Source: Guadua angustifolia
Taxonomy: Eukaryota > Streptophyta > Magnoliopsida > Poales > Poaceae
Length of the DNA: 64,000 nucleotides
Assembly: GCA_036346375.1 (NCBI GenBank)
Contig: CM070502.1
Span: forward strand, 73,052,224 to 73,116,223
Direction: 5' to 3'
Positions 24,758-36,030 of the stretch are shown piece by piece (the first letter of the stretch is position 1; the number at the start of each line of letters is the position of its first letter). The notes beneath the pieces are model-generated. The model saw nothing but the letters and a program-made list of their open reading frames with translations. It did not search any database and was not told the origin of the DNA. A program made the translations under genes and the position numbers.

Positions 24758-25222
24758 GACGCCCACGTAGCCCTCGCAAAGGTGGGCGAAGATGGTCAAG
24801 ATGAGGATGGAGTTGGGATTCAGATGGGTGATCTCGCACTCGCAGTGCGCGAGTACAGCCTCCAGGAACTCGCTCTCGGGCATGTGAAGCCCGTTGATCG
24901 TATAGAGTTCGCACGTGACGATTTCGTCGTTGTGCGGCACCGGCGCTCCTTCGCCCGCCGGAATCCGCCAGAGCCACATCCAGTGCAGAAGTCTCGGCGG
25001 TGAGAGCCTCTCGCGGTGATCTTGCTTTATGTTGAACCGCCATGGGGAGAGTTGGAGGAAAGAGCGTCGAAGCAGGAGAAGGAAGTTTGGGAGTTGGGAA
25101 GCTTTTTTGAGTTTAATCGCGAGTCGTGGGAGTGAAAAGTTTGCGAAAATTGTTCCCGCCTGATATTTGTAGGCAGAGAAGTCGAGCAGGCAGAAAAACC
25201 GCCCCGCCTGTTCGCAAGCCAA
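24758..25222 (-). pseudogene. Antisense accessory ORF of the Tat element, N-terminal part
   Basis: The minus-strand frame contains EIVTCELYTINGLHMPESEF, then FLEAVLAHCECEITHLNPNS and LTIFAHLCEGYVGV, ending at the nested insertion. This is the recognisable conserved N-terminal block of the putative gypsy-type transposon domain (family knowledge). Past the insertion site the sentence continues as LPTPSLFFHFYN from 17946. The protein start upstream of 25222 is not clear. Confidence 0.7.
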
Positions 25223-25410
25223 CGCGTGGCGGTTCAGTTTTCAAAAACGTCCTGTTATGGCGCGGCTTCCAAAAACCGTCAGAGCCGTACCTGCAAGGCT
25301 TCGCGGAGAAGGAACCGCCGCGACCTTTTGTTTTCGCTACGATGTTTTGACCGGGTCTTGACCAAGACACGCCCGATTTCGCGCGGATATCGGTCGTCCC
25401 CGAGCAGGCG

Positions 25411-25560
25411 TTGCTCGGATGCTGCGGTAGCCCTTTGCCGCAAAGATCCTTGTCCCCGGCGGCGTTGCTTGATCTTTGCAGTAGCCCGCCGCCACAAAAT
25501 TCTCGCCCCGGCGGCGTTGCTCGGATCTTTGCGGTAGCCCCTCGCCGCGAGGCTTCAATC
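25411..25560 (+). repeat. Short minisatellite near the 3' LTR (about 3 units of 52-54 bp)
   Basis: Units starting TTGCTCGGAT/TTGCTTGATC lie at 25411, 25465 and 25517. The same unit, in reverse, is expanded to about 14-15 copies in the inverted relative at 37440-38215. This is family-specific non-coding sequence between the accessory ORF and the polypurine side of the LTR. Confidence 0.65.
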
Positions 25561-25610
25561 CCTTACCAAGAGTCTGGAGGCTTAAGGCAGTGGCCTCGGT
25601 CGAGGCGAAT

Positions 25611-25636
25611 TCCCCCCTTAAGTCTCAGGGGCTAGC
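25611..25636 (+). other. Polypurine-tract side of the 3' LTR
   Basis: The bases before the 3' LTR include TCTCAGGGGCTAGC. The inverted relative has the matching CTAGCCCCTAAGG next to its LTR (37010 onward), so the AGGGGCTAGC end is conserved in the family and probably primes plus-strand synthesis. The tract is short and imperfect. Confidence 0.45.
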
Positions 25637-26426
25637 TGTCGGGGATTGGATATTCTCCATAGACGACCATCGTACCCCGGCGGCCCCGGGCATGCCCCTG
25701 CTCGGGCCTCGTCCCCAAGGAAGGTCTTCGGACCGCCCGACCTTCGCGCTGTCCCCCATCCACCGTCATGCTCGTCCCCGAGCATGCTTGTTCAGGGGCC
25801 CGCGACCAGACGACCTAGTCTATCGAAGGGACCTCGAGCTTCGCCCAAAAGTCGGGCACGGTCCACGAAGACGACGTGGCATTAATTACGCGGCGGCTCG
25901 ATGGATCAAGGCCACGATCTGCGCGCCGTGGTCTGCGCGCTGCTGGTCTGCGCCACCATAGCTACACGTCGCGTTGTGCCGCGGAGGCGCAGCGGCAGCT
26001 CCGCTTACGTCTGGAAACGATGAGCGCCCTTGTAATGAATGCTTTGTCGCCTGTAATCCCCTATAAATACCCTCTCGCGCGAAGGATGGGGGGTTCGATT
26101 TCACCTCTTATTCTCACTCATACGCAGCACTTGTTTGGGTCAACCTGGAGGGCCATCCTTAGAACCATCTAGGGCTCCCCCGAGCAAGCGCGTTGTAATC
26201 CACTTTCACATAGTAGTGCAATCACTGGACGTAGGGTTGTTATCTCCCCCGCGAGAGGCCCGAACCAGATAAAAGAGACCCCTTGCTCGCTACGATTGTC
26301 TTCGCCACCTCGTTCTGTAGCTCGGCATGGCCTTGGACGCTATACCCTCCGCGAAAAAAGGGCCTTAGGTTGATCCCTCATTCAACAAGTAAGCTCGGCG
26401 GGGAACCGGTTCCCGAATCGTCGACA
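25637..26426 (+). repeat. 3' LTR of the gypsy element
   Basis: 790 bp from TGTCGGGG to CGTCGACA, matching 7449-8229 throughout. It has a TATA box at 26062-26069 and is followed by the target duplication GGTAC. Confidence 0.93.
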
Positions 26427-27207
26427 GGTACCCACGGGCACAGATCTGTGCGCGAGCACCAAAGGGTGAAGGCAGAGAGGCGGGGGCGCCACGGCTGCCG
26501 CATGCTCCTCCCCCCTCGTAAACGCCGGAGGCCATGGCTCGGTCCTTTCTCTCTCTTCTTTTGGGCACTATGTGCGCCGGGCTGGAGAGAGCCGATGGGA
26601 GGAGTCGACGGCGAGGGTAGGAGCAGGCGTCGGCCGCCGAGGGAGGCCAAGGCAAGGGGAGGGAGGCCGAAGCAATCAGGTGATGGGGGCAAGGGGAGGG
26701 AGGTGATGGGGGTGAGGGGAATCAGGGAGGAGCGACTTAGCCGAGCAGTCAGTGAGTTTGTTTTTCTAACATACCTCTAAAAAAGTGGGCCCATATGTCA
26801 TAGGATACCTATTGGGTACCCATGGGTACAAATTGACACCCACACCCATCCTATGGGCTTATCGGGTACCCAAACCCGTAAACCCATAGATCTAAAGTGC
26901 TACCCATACCCACTCTTATCGGGTCGGGTACCCACGGGTATCCAAACCCATGGGTAAAACTGCCATCCCTACTCATCAACCGTTGGTCCTTGCAGCGGCG
27001 GCCGGGTTAATATGCTAGACCTTACAGAGGTGCTTCAGTATTTTTTTTTTGTTAACGGTATCCTTAATGTATACTTTAATATTTATATAATTTGTATTAG
27101 AAAAAAGTGTTTTCTCTTATAATATAAGTTATATAAATCTTAAAGTAAGCAAAGAAGTAAGTAATCATTGTCTACCATTTATTTATGTTTTAATATTGAC
27201 AATATAT

Positions 27208-27527
27208 CTTGTGCACACAGATTTTCCGTGTACACACTGTGCACACCAACTAACAAAAGTCATAAAAAATTCTGAAAAAATGTAGATGTACTTCATAGAT
27301 TGCTCTACCTATATATGAAGTTTCAAGATCAAATTCATTATATATCGAGAGTTATAAAAAAGAGAAACTTTCTCTTTTTTGTAACTCTCGATATATAATG
27401 AATTTGAACCTACAATTTATATAGGTAGACTAATATATGAAGTACATCTATAATTTTTTCAGAATTTTTCGTGACTTTGGTTAGTTGGTGTGCATGGTGT
27501 GTACACGGAAAGACTTGTGTGCACAGG
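27208..27527. mobile_element. Foldback MITE (320 bp)
   Basis: The whole segment is one long imperfect palindrome. The left arm starts CTTGTGCACACAGATTTTCC and the right arm ends with the near-complement. Both arms contain a CCGTGTACACAC-type motif and a GTCATAAAAAATTCTG-type motif. The centre is AAAAGAGAAACTTTCTCTTT near 27360. ATAT flanks both sides (27204-27207 and 27528-27531), possibly a target duplication. No coding sequence. Confidence 0.7.
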
Positions 27528-27531
27528 ATAT

Positions 27532-28685
27532 GTTGCCTTTAATATTTATATAACTGTCAAAAAGAATAATATGAAAGCATCTCTCTTGTTTTATCCCCGA
27601 GAGGAATCTACTAGAGAGTCAGGTTTCAAGGTGACAATAGTAATAATGTTTATTGTAATAATGTTTAGGTTGGTTCTATAACATGAAAAGATAACGACTC
27701 CGGGTTTATATCATCAAAAATATATGGATATACTTTAGTACCATCGACGCGCGAGTGTCCTCTGTCAACAGAAACAATTCCATCTACCCATATAATAGAC
27801 TAGCAATTGTGCGTAACTTCCCAATCCCAAGCATGTTTGAGAGTAACGGATATGTCAAAATTTGTCAAATATTGTCTGGCTAATTTCCTGCTGTACATAA
27901 GCTGGATATTCTTTGCAGATAATCCACATCATGTCGGGAGAGGGGCCGGTCGCGTTAACCAACTGGTTTATGGTCTATTCCAATGATCTTTTATATATTT
28001 TTTCCTTAAATTATTGTGTTTGTTTGGTCTTCTGTAGGCCGCTGCATCAAATTTTCGTTAAAATTTGTATGAAAGACCTCTTTCCCGGGCAGTATCCTGA
28101 ATTCCTGATTCCTGACCAAGCCGGTAGAACCCTTTCTTAAAAAAAACGTTTTTTATTTTTTTTTTAAAAAAAACACTGATCAGTCCTATACCATGCAAAT
28201 AATGTCCTCATATTGTCAAGCTATTATTGGCCGAATGATATAATATATTTTGTCTAAAAAATGCTAATACATAATACTATTCCAGGCATTGTATGTAACT
28301 GTAGTGACGTCTAGTGTGTTATCTCAAAAGTGACAGCGCCTGTACGGGCAAATTTGAAACAAATAGTGACGCCATTTCAAACGGACATCGGATTTCAGAG
28401 TAACTCGTTACCAAAAAAAAAATTTGGACATTTGTTTCACAAATAGAGTCAAGATAATCCCTTGAGTCTTGATGTCAGTATTCAGTATTCTCACACACTA
28501 GTTTGGATCATACATCTCAAAGAACAGAATTTGCACTTGTTACACACAACATCACCTTCTCTTAGGACATGATTAAAAAAAGATATCCAAGTATTCCTAA
28601 TCGCTAAAATGCTTTGAGCTCACAATCAGTTTCCTATTCAACATGCTTTGAGCTCACAATCAGTTTCCCTATTCATCCTCTGTCC
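27532..28685. other. Intergenic, no gene seen
   Basis: AT-rich sequence. The open frames are short and lack start context or similarity. A poly-A/poly-T run lies near 28139-28175. Nothing else could be supported. Confidence 0.5.
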
Positions 28686-29800
28686 TATGGATGGCAATAG
28701 GTCAGATCAGGTGTAGGTTTTACACAACCCGACCCAACAGAAAACCTGAATTGGAAAACCTAAATCCGAATACCCTATCGAGTAAAAAACTATATTCAAA
28801 TCCAAACCCGACAGGTACTTGAAATCCGGCGGATACCCAACGAGTTTGTGTAGTACTGCAGTACCTCCAATACAACAACTATGATGCATATTACATTCAA
28901 TAAAGAGCAACTATATAGTCACAAATCACATAAAAATCATAACTATACAATGGCGGAGCTAGGATTTATATACGCCTCAGGCCCAAAATAAGCTACTATT
29001 ACTATTGTCAAAGACTACGGATATTTAGGTATAACAAAAGTACAACATGTTAAGTAGACTAGTCAAAGCGTACAGAAAGCATAAGGTAGCAAGGAAGAGA
29101 TGCTCAATGTTCTCTAAATAACATCAAGCACAACTGGTAGAGATTCAAGGAGCTGCTTCGTAAAAGAATCAGATGCTAGAAAGCATAAACTAGAAGCATA
29201 GCGGGACGAGTAGTTGGCGGCACACCTCAGTTCGGGCGGGATTGGCGACACGCGGCGGCGTGACCTCGGCTCTACCGCTCGGGTGTGGGGAGCACGACTA
29301 ATAGCTAGGGTTTGTTTGATTGCTTCTTACTTCTCAGCCTTTCCTAGTGCCCGGGACGTCGGGCAACTAGGTAAGCCTGGGCCTTGAAGATTGGGCCGAA
29401 ATAGAGATTGTTGGAATAGGCCTCGGGTTCAAGTAGAAAATAAATAGAATTTTACACTGTTATCTGAGCTGGGCCTCGGGGCCAGGCCCAGCTCCGCCCC
29501 TACAACTATACAATCAAAATCATATTTAATAAAGAGCAATCTTGTCATTTTAGACAAAAATATAAACTATTATACAAGCAATATATATAGTATAACCATA
29601 CAGTCAATGGGGACTAAGAGATAGGGTTAGGAAATTGGATCCGGAATTGAGGAAAATTGAGGATAGTTAGGTAGGAGTTCGGATACCCGACGAATACCTA
29701 TGGAAAGCAGTTTATATCCGATCCTGACCTGAACCCTCACGGGCACCCGATCCACAGAACCCACGGATAAAAATTCATATCCGAATCCGTGGCCTGAGAA
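28686..29800. mobile_element. Decayed hAT-type MITE carrying a second MITE
   Basis: It starts TATGGATGGCAATAGG, one base off the TAGGGATGGCAA terminus of 46165-46657. It then follows that element closely (GGTTTTACACAACCCGACCC, CTATCGAGTAAAAAACTAT, ATCCGGCGGATACCC). Text with the same ACCCACGGATAAAAATTCATA style resumes at 29680-29790. The right terminal repeat is lost, so the end is approximate. Confidence 0.6.
28951..29503. mobile_element. Nested TIR element (553 bp) within the 28686 MITE
   Basis: It is flanked by the exact 10-bp repeat AACTATACAA (28941-28950 and 29504-29513). The left end TGGCGGAGCTAGG and right end CCCAGCTCCGCCCCTA are imperfect inverted repeats. The interior has no transposase. 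The length of the flanking repeat and the ends fit a non-autonomous hAT-like element, but the exact duplication length (8-10 bp) is ambiguous. Confidence 0.6.
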
Positions 29801-29863
29801 AGAGAGAGTACGTGGTGAGCTAAGGTCAAAAGCGCCGTGGCGAGGAGGGAGACGACGACCGCT

Positions 29864-29871
29864 TATATAGG
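29864..29871 (+). promoter_or_regulatory. Candidate TATA box of the ATP synthase subunit gene
   Basis: A TTATATAGGGG motif about 300 bp upstream of the ATG at 30165, in a GC-rich region just past the MITE remnant. A start site near 29895 would give a 5' UTR of about 270 nt. Position and sequence fit; there is no direct evidence. Confidence 0.35.
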
Positions 29872-30164
29872 GGAGGAAGAGCCGAGGAGCCGGGGTGGAT
29901 CGAGCCCATCGCGCACCCAGAAGATGGGGCCCACAGCTCCCGGACGCTTTGAGATCCGTGCGTCTCGCCACGCTCAGGGGTCGGTTCCGATCGGACGGCG
30001 GAGAGCGGCTCGGGAGCCCTCACAAAGCGCAGCGCCGCCGCGTCCTCCCATGATCGCATCCCCAATTCCCCATCTCTCTCTTGCTCTCGCGTTGCGGAGT
30101 TCGGAGCTCGGAGAGATCGAAGAAGCGGAGGCTTCTGCCCTAGCGCGGCACAACCACCGCATCC

Positions 30165-33100
30165 ATGGCGCTGGCCGCTCGCCTCGTCTCCCGCTCCCGG
30201 CAGGTTTGTCTCTCGCTCGCCTCCCTCCCTCCCCGTCGCCGCGCCCCGGGAAACCCCAGATTTTTCGGCAGATCTGATCTGGTGCTGTCTGCCTCGGCGC
30301 GTGCGTCACCTGCTTGGCTCGGTTTACGTGGGAACTGTGGTTGCGCTGGTGATGTTTTCTTGGGCATCGTTCGTAACGTTGGATGTTGGATGCGGCGGGG
30401 CGGGTGGTGTCGATTGCTCGAGGCAGACGCATTTCGTTTCGTTTGATTGTTTTGTTTCTACGACGGGAGTGAGCGATTAGGAGGAACAGTATTCCAGTTT
30501 GTCTGCTGGACTGGAGGGGACAAACAAGGGGAAAACTTGTTTCTGACTGCCCCAGATCCCTTCAATCCTAATACGGTTTTCCTAATTCGATATTCTCCCA
30601 GATCTGGTATCAAATGGAACCATGTTTGGAACCAATTGACAAGCTAGCTCTGGATATTGCTGAATCCTCAAGCCCTCTGGACCGTGTTTGAAACCAATTG
30701 ACAAGCTAGCTCTGGATATTGCTGAATCCTCAAGCCCTCTGGACCGAATGTTTTGCCTTAAAATGGAAATGTTAATGGAAAACCAATTAATGGTTTTCCT
30801 AATTCTTATTGCTTATTGCCTGGAGCTCTGTATGTGTTGTGTTGACATGTGTCTGGCGGCTTGTTTTTGAAATCGACATGAGAACAAGGCGGCCAACTTA
30901 AATTGGCATGGGTTTGAATGCCAACGATAAGACTTAAGGAAGTTATTTAGCTTATTTGATATGAAGGCCTCTGTAGACAGCGAGGTTTCAGTGTCAGAAT
31001 GTTTTGTTTCTGATGATTCATCTATTATATGATCCGCTATGTTTGCACTGTTCAGTTCATTGATTGATGTTCTTGCAGCTTTATTCTGCTCAAGCTGCAT
31101 TGGCAAATGGAGGTGTCACTCAAGTCCGCTTGTATGCAAAGGATGCAGCTCCAGCTGACCGTCCTCCTGTCAGTGGAGATGGTAAGCCTCTTAAATTTTC
31201 ACTCTAGTTGTATGGAATTAACATCTTTATCAGGTATAAGTGAATTCTTCCATCATGCATGTTTTGTAGTAATCTTAGTTCTGAAAAAAGTTGCAAATCA
31301 TAACTGACCATGTTTGAACCCCTTTTGATGTGAGATTATCATATAGAGCTGCAGGACAAAAAAATGTTGTTGGTACTGAATCATGGGTTGTTGCAGTATC
31401 ACAAGTAGTGTTTACCGTGCTTTTGCATTATTAAAAAATTCTTTAGTCAAGACTATGAATAGAGTAGCATGGGAAGTTGAACCTGATAGTATTTGGAATT
31501 TACTTCAATGTATCGAATATTTCTCCCACGACTAAGCTGTGGCCACAATGTTGAGTCCATCGACATGTACTTTTTCCCTGAATATGCATCTTATATTCAT
31601 TTAGAATATATATTGCTTTTTCTTGCGCTAAAGTCTATCTTGGATAACCAATAACATGTTCTTTGTTAGTTATACTGCTGTTTTTTATGTGCTGCAGCAC
31701 TTCCTGGGATTTATTTAAATTCTGATAGCCCTAACTTCTTTTTTTTAATGTCGGCAAGACCTGCTGAAGGGCATATTTTTCGAGGTAAAGAAGAAATTTG
31801 AGACTGCACTTGGGGTCCTTAAGAAGGAAAAGATCACAATTGATCCGGATGACCCAGCAGCAGTTGCTCGTTATGCCCAAGTCATGAAGACCGTAAGAGA
31901 AAAGTAAGACGAATTTTAGGCTTTTGCATGCATTCATGGTCATTAGTTTATTGCTTTTCTTTGATTGTCGTTTTTTTACTTTGTTTTACATAATTGTTTG
32001 GGTGTGGTGACTGTGTCTAATGCAAAAATTGATGTGTTCTATTGTTCTTAACTGTCTAAACCTTTGGTTTCTCAAATACTACAGTTTAGTACTTATATAG
32101 CAGTATGTAAACAATATATTTCGATTTCAGGATTACTTACGGCCGAATAGAATTGATTAGCTTGCAAAAGTACTTCAGGATATAGATGTATCCTCAGAAA
32201 TTAAAGAGGTTTTTTTTCCTGTACATGTAATGTGGCTTTGGCTTTGGCAGATACTGATGTTTTTGTGGGATTAAACTGTTTGGACATAACATTTGCAAGG
32301 GGATTTCCAGCACCCCCAAATAAGTGCACACATTCTATGTTTGTGTTTGTTTTGTGTAAGCTCATTTAATCTTGATGTTATTTACCTGATCACCTGATCA
32401 TGCTACCATTGTCTAAATGCAGGGCGGATCTTCTTTCTGACTCTCAGAGAATTAAATATACTATTGAGACTTTTACGAAGGGCATCCCTGATGCACGGAC
32501 TTACTTGAATACCCTTCAAGAGATCAGAATAAAGTACATCTGATTCCTTTTTTGCATAGTCTTTTTTCCCTATGCTTTCCAAAATGCTTAATTTTGCTGC
32601 TTGACCAAAAAAGACACTTCTATCAAATTGATACAAATATTGCCCATATTACCAATTTATGGCACTAATTGCTTGTATAAATGTTTCTTTTCTGTAATAC
32701 AGGAATGGTCTTGTTGATGATCTTGGTGCTGAGGCTATGATGATGGAAGCTCTTGAGAAAGTTGAGAAGGAGATTAAGAAGCCACTCATGAGAAGTGACA
32801 AGAAGAACATGGGTCTCCTCTTGGCAGAGTTTGAGAAGATAAACAAAAAGTATGTAAAGATATGTCTTCATCTTAATAGTGTCAATTTATTTTTGAGATA
32901 CCTCTGGTTAAGTACTGGAGAAATCACACTAATGTTCTCTGGAGATGCATCTTTTGCTGATTGTTGAAGCACTTGCATCGTTTGCAGTTGGGCATTTGAC
33001 CACAGGGCATGCTATTACCTCATTACCTGAACAGCACTCCTTTAATTCCTAACCAAGACTTCGGATGAGATTGAAATTTCCAATGAGAAAAGGAAAGCAT

Positions 33101-33731
33101 AAATCCTATGGTTGACTTGCATCAGGATTGTCTGATATATTGCAAGTCGATTCAGATTATGGCATGGCCAACTGCAGCATGTTTTCTACTGTAGACTAAC
33201 TGCATCCATTGTTGGGATGCTGATTTGCAGGGAAATCTTGATTATGCATCCTCCTAGACATAGTCAATCGTATTGTTGGTTCGTAGTTGGACTAGCTTGT
33301 ATTTTACATGCCTTTCTTTTTCCTTTGAAAATTAAAATAGGCTTGGCATTCGGAAGGAGGATCTTCCCAAGATCGAGGAAGAGCTTGAATTGCAAATTGC
33401 TAAAAGTGAGCTGACTGAACTTAAGAAGGATTGTGTTGAAGCAATGGAGACTCAACTAAAGAGGTATCTATATATATATATATATATATATATTTTTAAC
33501 TACCAGTTCATTATTTGCTTGAGTGGTACCTCTAATCTAGTTGGTAGGAACCTCTTGAGGAGGCAAGTTTTATCATAAAATTGTCAATTGCAGTTATCAC
33601 TAGCTAGCTAGTTCCTAGTTTCTGTGCATCTCTTGTATAGCAACACACTGACGCGCTGTGTTACCAGGGAGGAGTTCAAAGATGAGGAGATGCCTGATGT
33701 GAGGAAATTGGACATCAGAAACTTCCTGTAG
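30165..33731 (+). CDS. Mitochondrial ATP synthase 24 kDa subunit (MGP1/FAd-like), complete, 7 exons
   Basis: Exons 30165-30203, 31079-31181, 31759-31903, 32423-32533, 32703-32849, 33341-33463 and 33668-33731 join to 732 nt, or 243 aa plus TAG. All introns are GT-AG. The N-terminus MALAARLVSRSRQLYSAQAA is Arg-rich and without acids, as in a mitochondrial presequence. The mature part contains KEKITIDPDDPAAVARYAQV, SQRIKYTIETFTKGIPDART, MEALEKVEKEIKKPLMRSDK, LGIRKEDLPKIEEELELQIA and the C-terminus EEFKDEEMPDVRKLDIRNFL. This matches the plant-specific 24 kDa subunit known as MGP1 in Arabidopsis (from memory). That protein belongs to the F1Fo ATP synthase of the inner membrane and has no catalytic site of its own. 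Length agrees with the family. The last exon and 3' flank are duplicated at 39701-40067. Confidence 0.95.
30623..30746 (+). repeat. 62-bp tandem duplication in intron 1 of the ATP synthase gene
   Basis: Two adjacent copies (30623-30684 and 30685-30746) differ at about one position and both end CTCTGGACCG. They lie within the 875-bp first intron, so the coding sequence is unaffected. Confidence 0.85.
33464..33493 (+). repeat. (TA)n microsatellite in intron 6
   Basis: About twelve TA units lie just after the donor GTATCTATAT at 33464. A likely length-polymorphic site within the ATP synthase subunit gene. Confidence 0.7.
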
Positions 33732-33986
33732 GCCTGATTGATGGTAATCCTCATGGCATTCTGAAATGCCCGAACGATCCATATTTTTTGTTGGTTTTTC
33801 TTTCCAAGTGGCCGCCAGTGCTGTGAGCTGCATCTTTGAATGCTATGCTTGCTCTCTTGTAATAAAACCGCACCGAAGTTCGAAGACAATCAACCGTTGA
33901 GTTGGACTGCTTGTAACCTTCCTGCATCGAGAATTGTGCTTTTTAGACTGGCAATGTGAACGTCTAGCATGGCTAAATACGACATA
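33732..33986 (+). other. 3' UTR and flank of the ATP synthase gene
   Basis: This follows the TAG and contains AATAAAAC at about 33862, a plausible near-canonical polyadenylation signal. The same segment is repeated with few changes after the exon-7 copy at 39812. Confidence 0.55.
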
Positions 33987-35357
33987 CTAGATAGGGAAGC
34001 GTGCTACGCCACGCCGTGTCGTGTTGTCGTAAAGATAGGGAGGGATTGCTGAGAGGCGTGAAGGCTGTGTCTTGGGCATGCTGTTGGTCTATAGGTAAAG
34101 TTTATGTGGGAATTTTTGAAGCCACGTTTATGTCTGGGGAAGTTCATCGTTTTCTAAAAATACGGAGGTCTGTTAAAGGTTTATAGGTGAGGCAAGCGTT
34201 TAACACAGACGCATTGACATCCATGGAGACATCGGTGGCTAAGCAAACAAAAAAAGAAATACCTCAGGCATTAATACAACCAGAGAGTGTGCGCAAACAC
34301 CAAAGGTAAACTGCACAATGAATCTCCCCAACAACATACTATAATCAGCACAACGATCTGGTAAGAAATGATTCATCTTCAAAGCAATGGAACAAGACCG
34401 TACAGTACAATTAAGCCTGAGCCGGGAAGCAAAGAACTCAGTAGCACACCAAGCCATCTAACGAACGGAACAAAAAGCTAAGAAGGCAGGTAAAACGAAT
34501 AACACTTGCCTGGGTCCCGATAGGCTGGAGCACGCCGGCTCGGCAGGCGGCAAATCAACGGCAGGCGAGGCCGACAGACCGGACGACGATGGGCCGGCAG
34601 GCGGCAAAGCGGCGACAGGCGAGGCCGCACGACCTACAGGAAAGAAAACCAAATGGTAAACATCAGGAGGCAGAGCGTGAAGGGAAAGCACGGAGCAAGA
34701 TGGAGGCAGGAAATCTGAATGAAGAACTCGGAGGCGCCATCGGGCAAACAAAACGGACGCAGCGAGCGCGAAGCAAGAATTTGGAGGCGAACCGACAATC
34801 CAGAGGCGCGATCGCACGGGGAAAAAGCGGAAAAGCACGGGCGGAAGGCCGAGGACCCGGAGGCGCGATCGCACGGGGAAAAAAGCGGAAAAGCATGGAC
34901 GGAAGACGACGGCGACAGGGCTGACCGAACGCAACGGAGGGAGAGCGCTGGGCGTCGGCGGAGCCCGCGATGACGCGGAAACAACGGGGGAGAGCGCTGG
35001 GCGTCGGCGGAGCCCGCGATGACGCGGAGCAAACAATGCGGGCGCAGTAACCAAGAGGCGAGGCTTCCCGAAGAGGCAAGGAAGTGGACGAAACGAAATC
35101 CAGGCGCGGCTACCAGCTCTGAAACGGCGAGAACGGCAGCGTAACGGAGAGGACGGAACGCACGGACGCGAGGCCCACCGAACCAGCAGCGAAACGCGCG
35201 AAACGAAGGCCAGGGGCGGCTACCAGCTCGAAAACCGCGGGAACGGGAACGGCACGAACAGCACGGGACGCGCACGGGCACGCGTCGGCGGTCGCTCGCG
35301 AGGCAACGCGCGAAGCGCGGAGAGGCCTCCGAATCCAGGCGCTATAATATAGTCTAT
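33987..35357. other. 1.37 kb GC-rich block absent from the second copy
   Basis: It is bounded by the trinucleotide ATA on both sides (33984-33986 and 35358-35360), while copy 2 has one ATA at the joined site (40065-40067). It is either an insertion with a 3-bp duplication or a microhomology deletion from copy 2. No terminal inverted repeat was seen. The right half contains degenerate tandem repeats (57 bp at 34804/34861, 49 bp at 34941/34990, and about 109 bp at 35090/35199). Long minus-strand frames (34458-35281) are Arg/Pro/Ala-rich by-products of GC content. Confidence 0.6.
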
Positions 35358-36030
35358 ATATGCCGGCCTGCTGCTGCTGTTGTAGCCACAGCTCATGTGG
35401 GATGTTCTAATGTTATACCTGAGCCCCGTCTACGAGGCGCTTAGGGCCCCAGTCAATGGTTATACATGTTTCGTTTTTTTGTTAGCCATGGTATTTTATT
35501 TCATTCATTTTGTTAAAATGTCAGTATGTCGCCCGCTGTTCGGAGAGTGGCAGTCCCTGCTGTGCTGTGCAACGCTGCGCAATTACTGGGCTTTACCTTC
35601 CTGTCAATGCTTAAATCCTGACAAAAAGAGGTCGTGACCTAGCCCAAATCCTGGGCTTTCCCTCCCTGTCAATGCCCAATTACGTTAATGTGCCAGGCCA
35701 AGATCTAGCCCGGATCAGGTTCTCGGTTCGTGCCCAGCCATGCCGATCTAGCTCAAGTATGACTAATGCAAGAGCGGGTATCTTTAGCTTGCTTTTTCGA
35801 GCAGTGTGTCTTTAAATTTGGAACAGTGTTTTCAAAGACAAAATAATTAGAATTGCGTGATTTTTTTTCTTCCAAGGATCTCTCCCCCTTATGCTAATGG
35901 CTACAAAACTACCCTTTTGGTTAAGCTACGTGATCGGCAATTTATGAATCATCCGATCATTCTCCAAGGGAATCACAGCCATTTGATATCAGCAACTTCC
36001 TTCTTCTTACCTATATTTGGAGTTGGGACA

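Larger units (their letters stand above)
7449..26426 (+). mobile_element. Tat-lineage Ty3/gypsy LTR retrotransposon, defective, with a nested insertion
   Basis: The LTRs start TGTCGGG and end CGTCGACA, and the element is flanked by the exact 5-bp duplication GGTAC (7444-7448 and 26427-26431). Order: 5' LTR, primer-binding-like site, gag, zinc knuckle, protease, reverse transcriptase, RNase H regions, integrase, a non-coding spacer, a minus-strand accessory ORF, a short minisatellite, polypurine-side sequence and 3' LTR. Protease-RT-RNase H-integrase order is Ty3/gypsy. A second RNase H plus an antisense ORF downstream of pol is typical of large grass Tat elements (family knowledge). Several frameshifts and at least three in-frame TAG stops make it non-functional. 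The length is 18,978 bp, about 12.2 kb without the nested 6.8 kb element. The two LTRs differ by several percent by eye, so the insertion is not recent. Confidence 0.93.
7293..26971. mobile_element. Non-autonomous hAT-type MITE, split by the nested gypsy element
   Basis: The ends are inverted: TAGGGATGGCA at 7293 and its complement ending at 26971. The element is flanked by an exact 8-bp target duplication CTCATCAA (7285-7292 and 26972-26979), as expected of hAT. Without the retrotransposon it would be about 696 bp (7293-7448 plus 26432-26971). Its interior is rich in repeated GGGTACCC/ACCCATGGGT-like motifs and has no transposase. A full relative with its own 8-bp duplication lies at 46165-46657. 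Confidence 0.85.

Noticed and set aside
34458..35281. Several overlapping minus-strand frames of 130-215 codons
   Set aside because: Arg/Pro/Ala/Ser-rich translations of a GC-rich tandem-repeat block, open in more than one frame at once, with no domain.
33987..35357. Helitron or CACTA identity for the 1.37 kb block
   Set aside because: The left edge CTAGATAGG and right edge AGTCTAT do not form CACTA termini, and the right edge lacks the Helitron TC/CTRR plan in either orientation.
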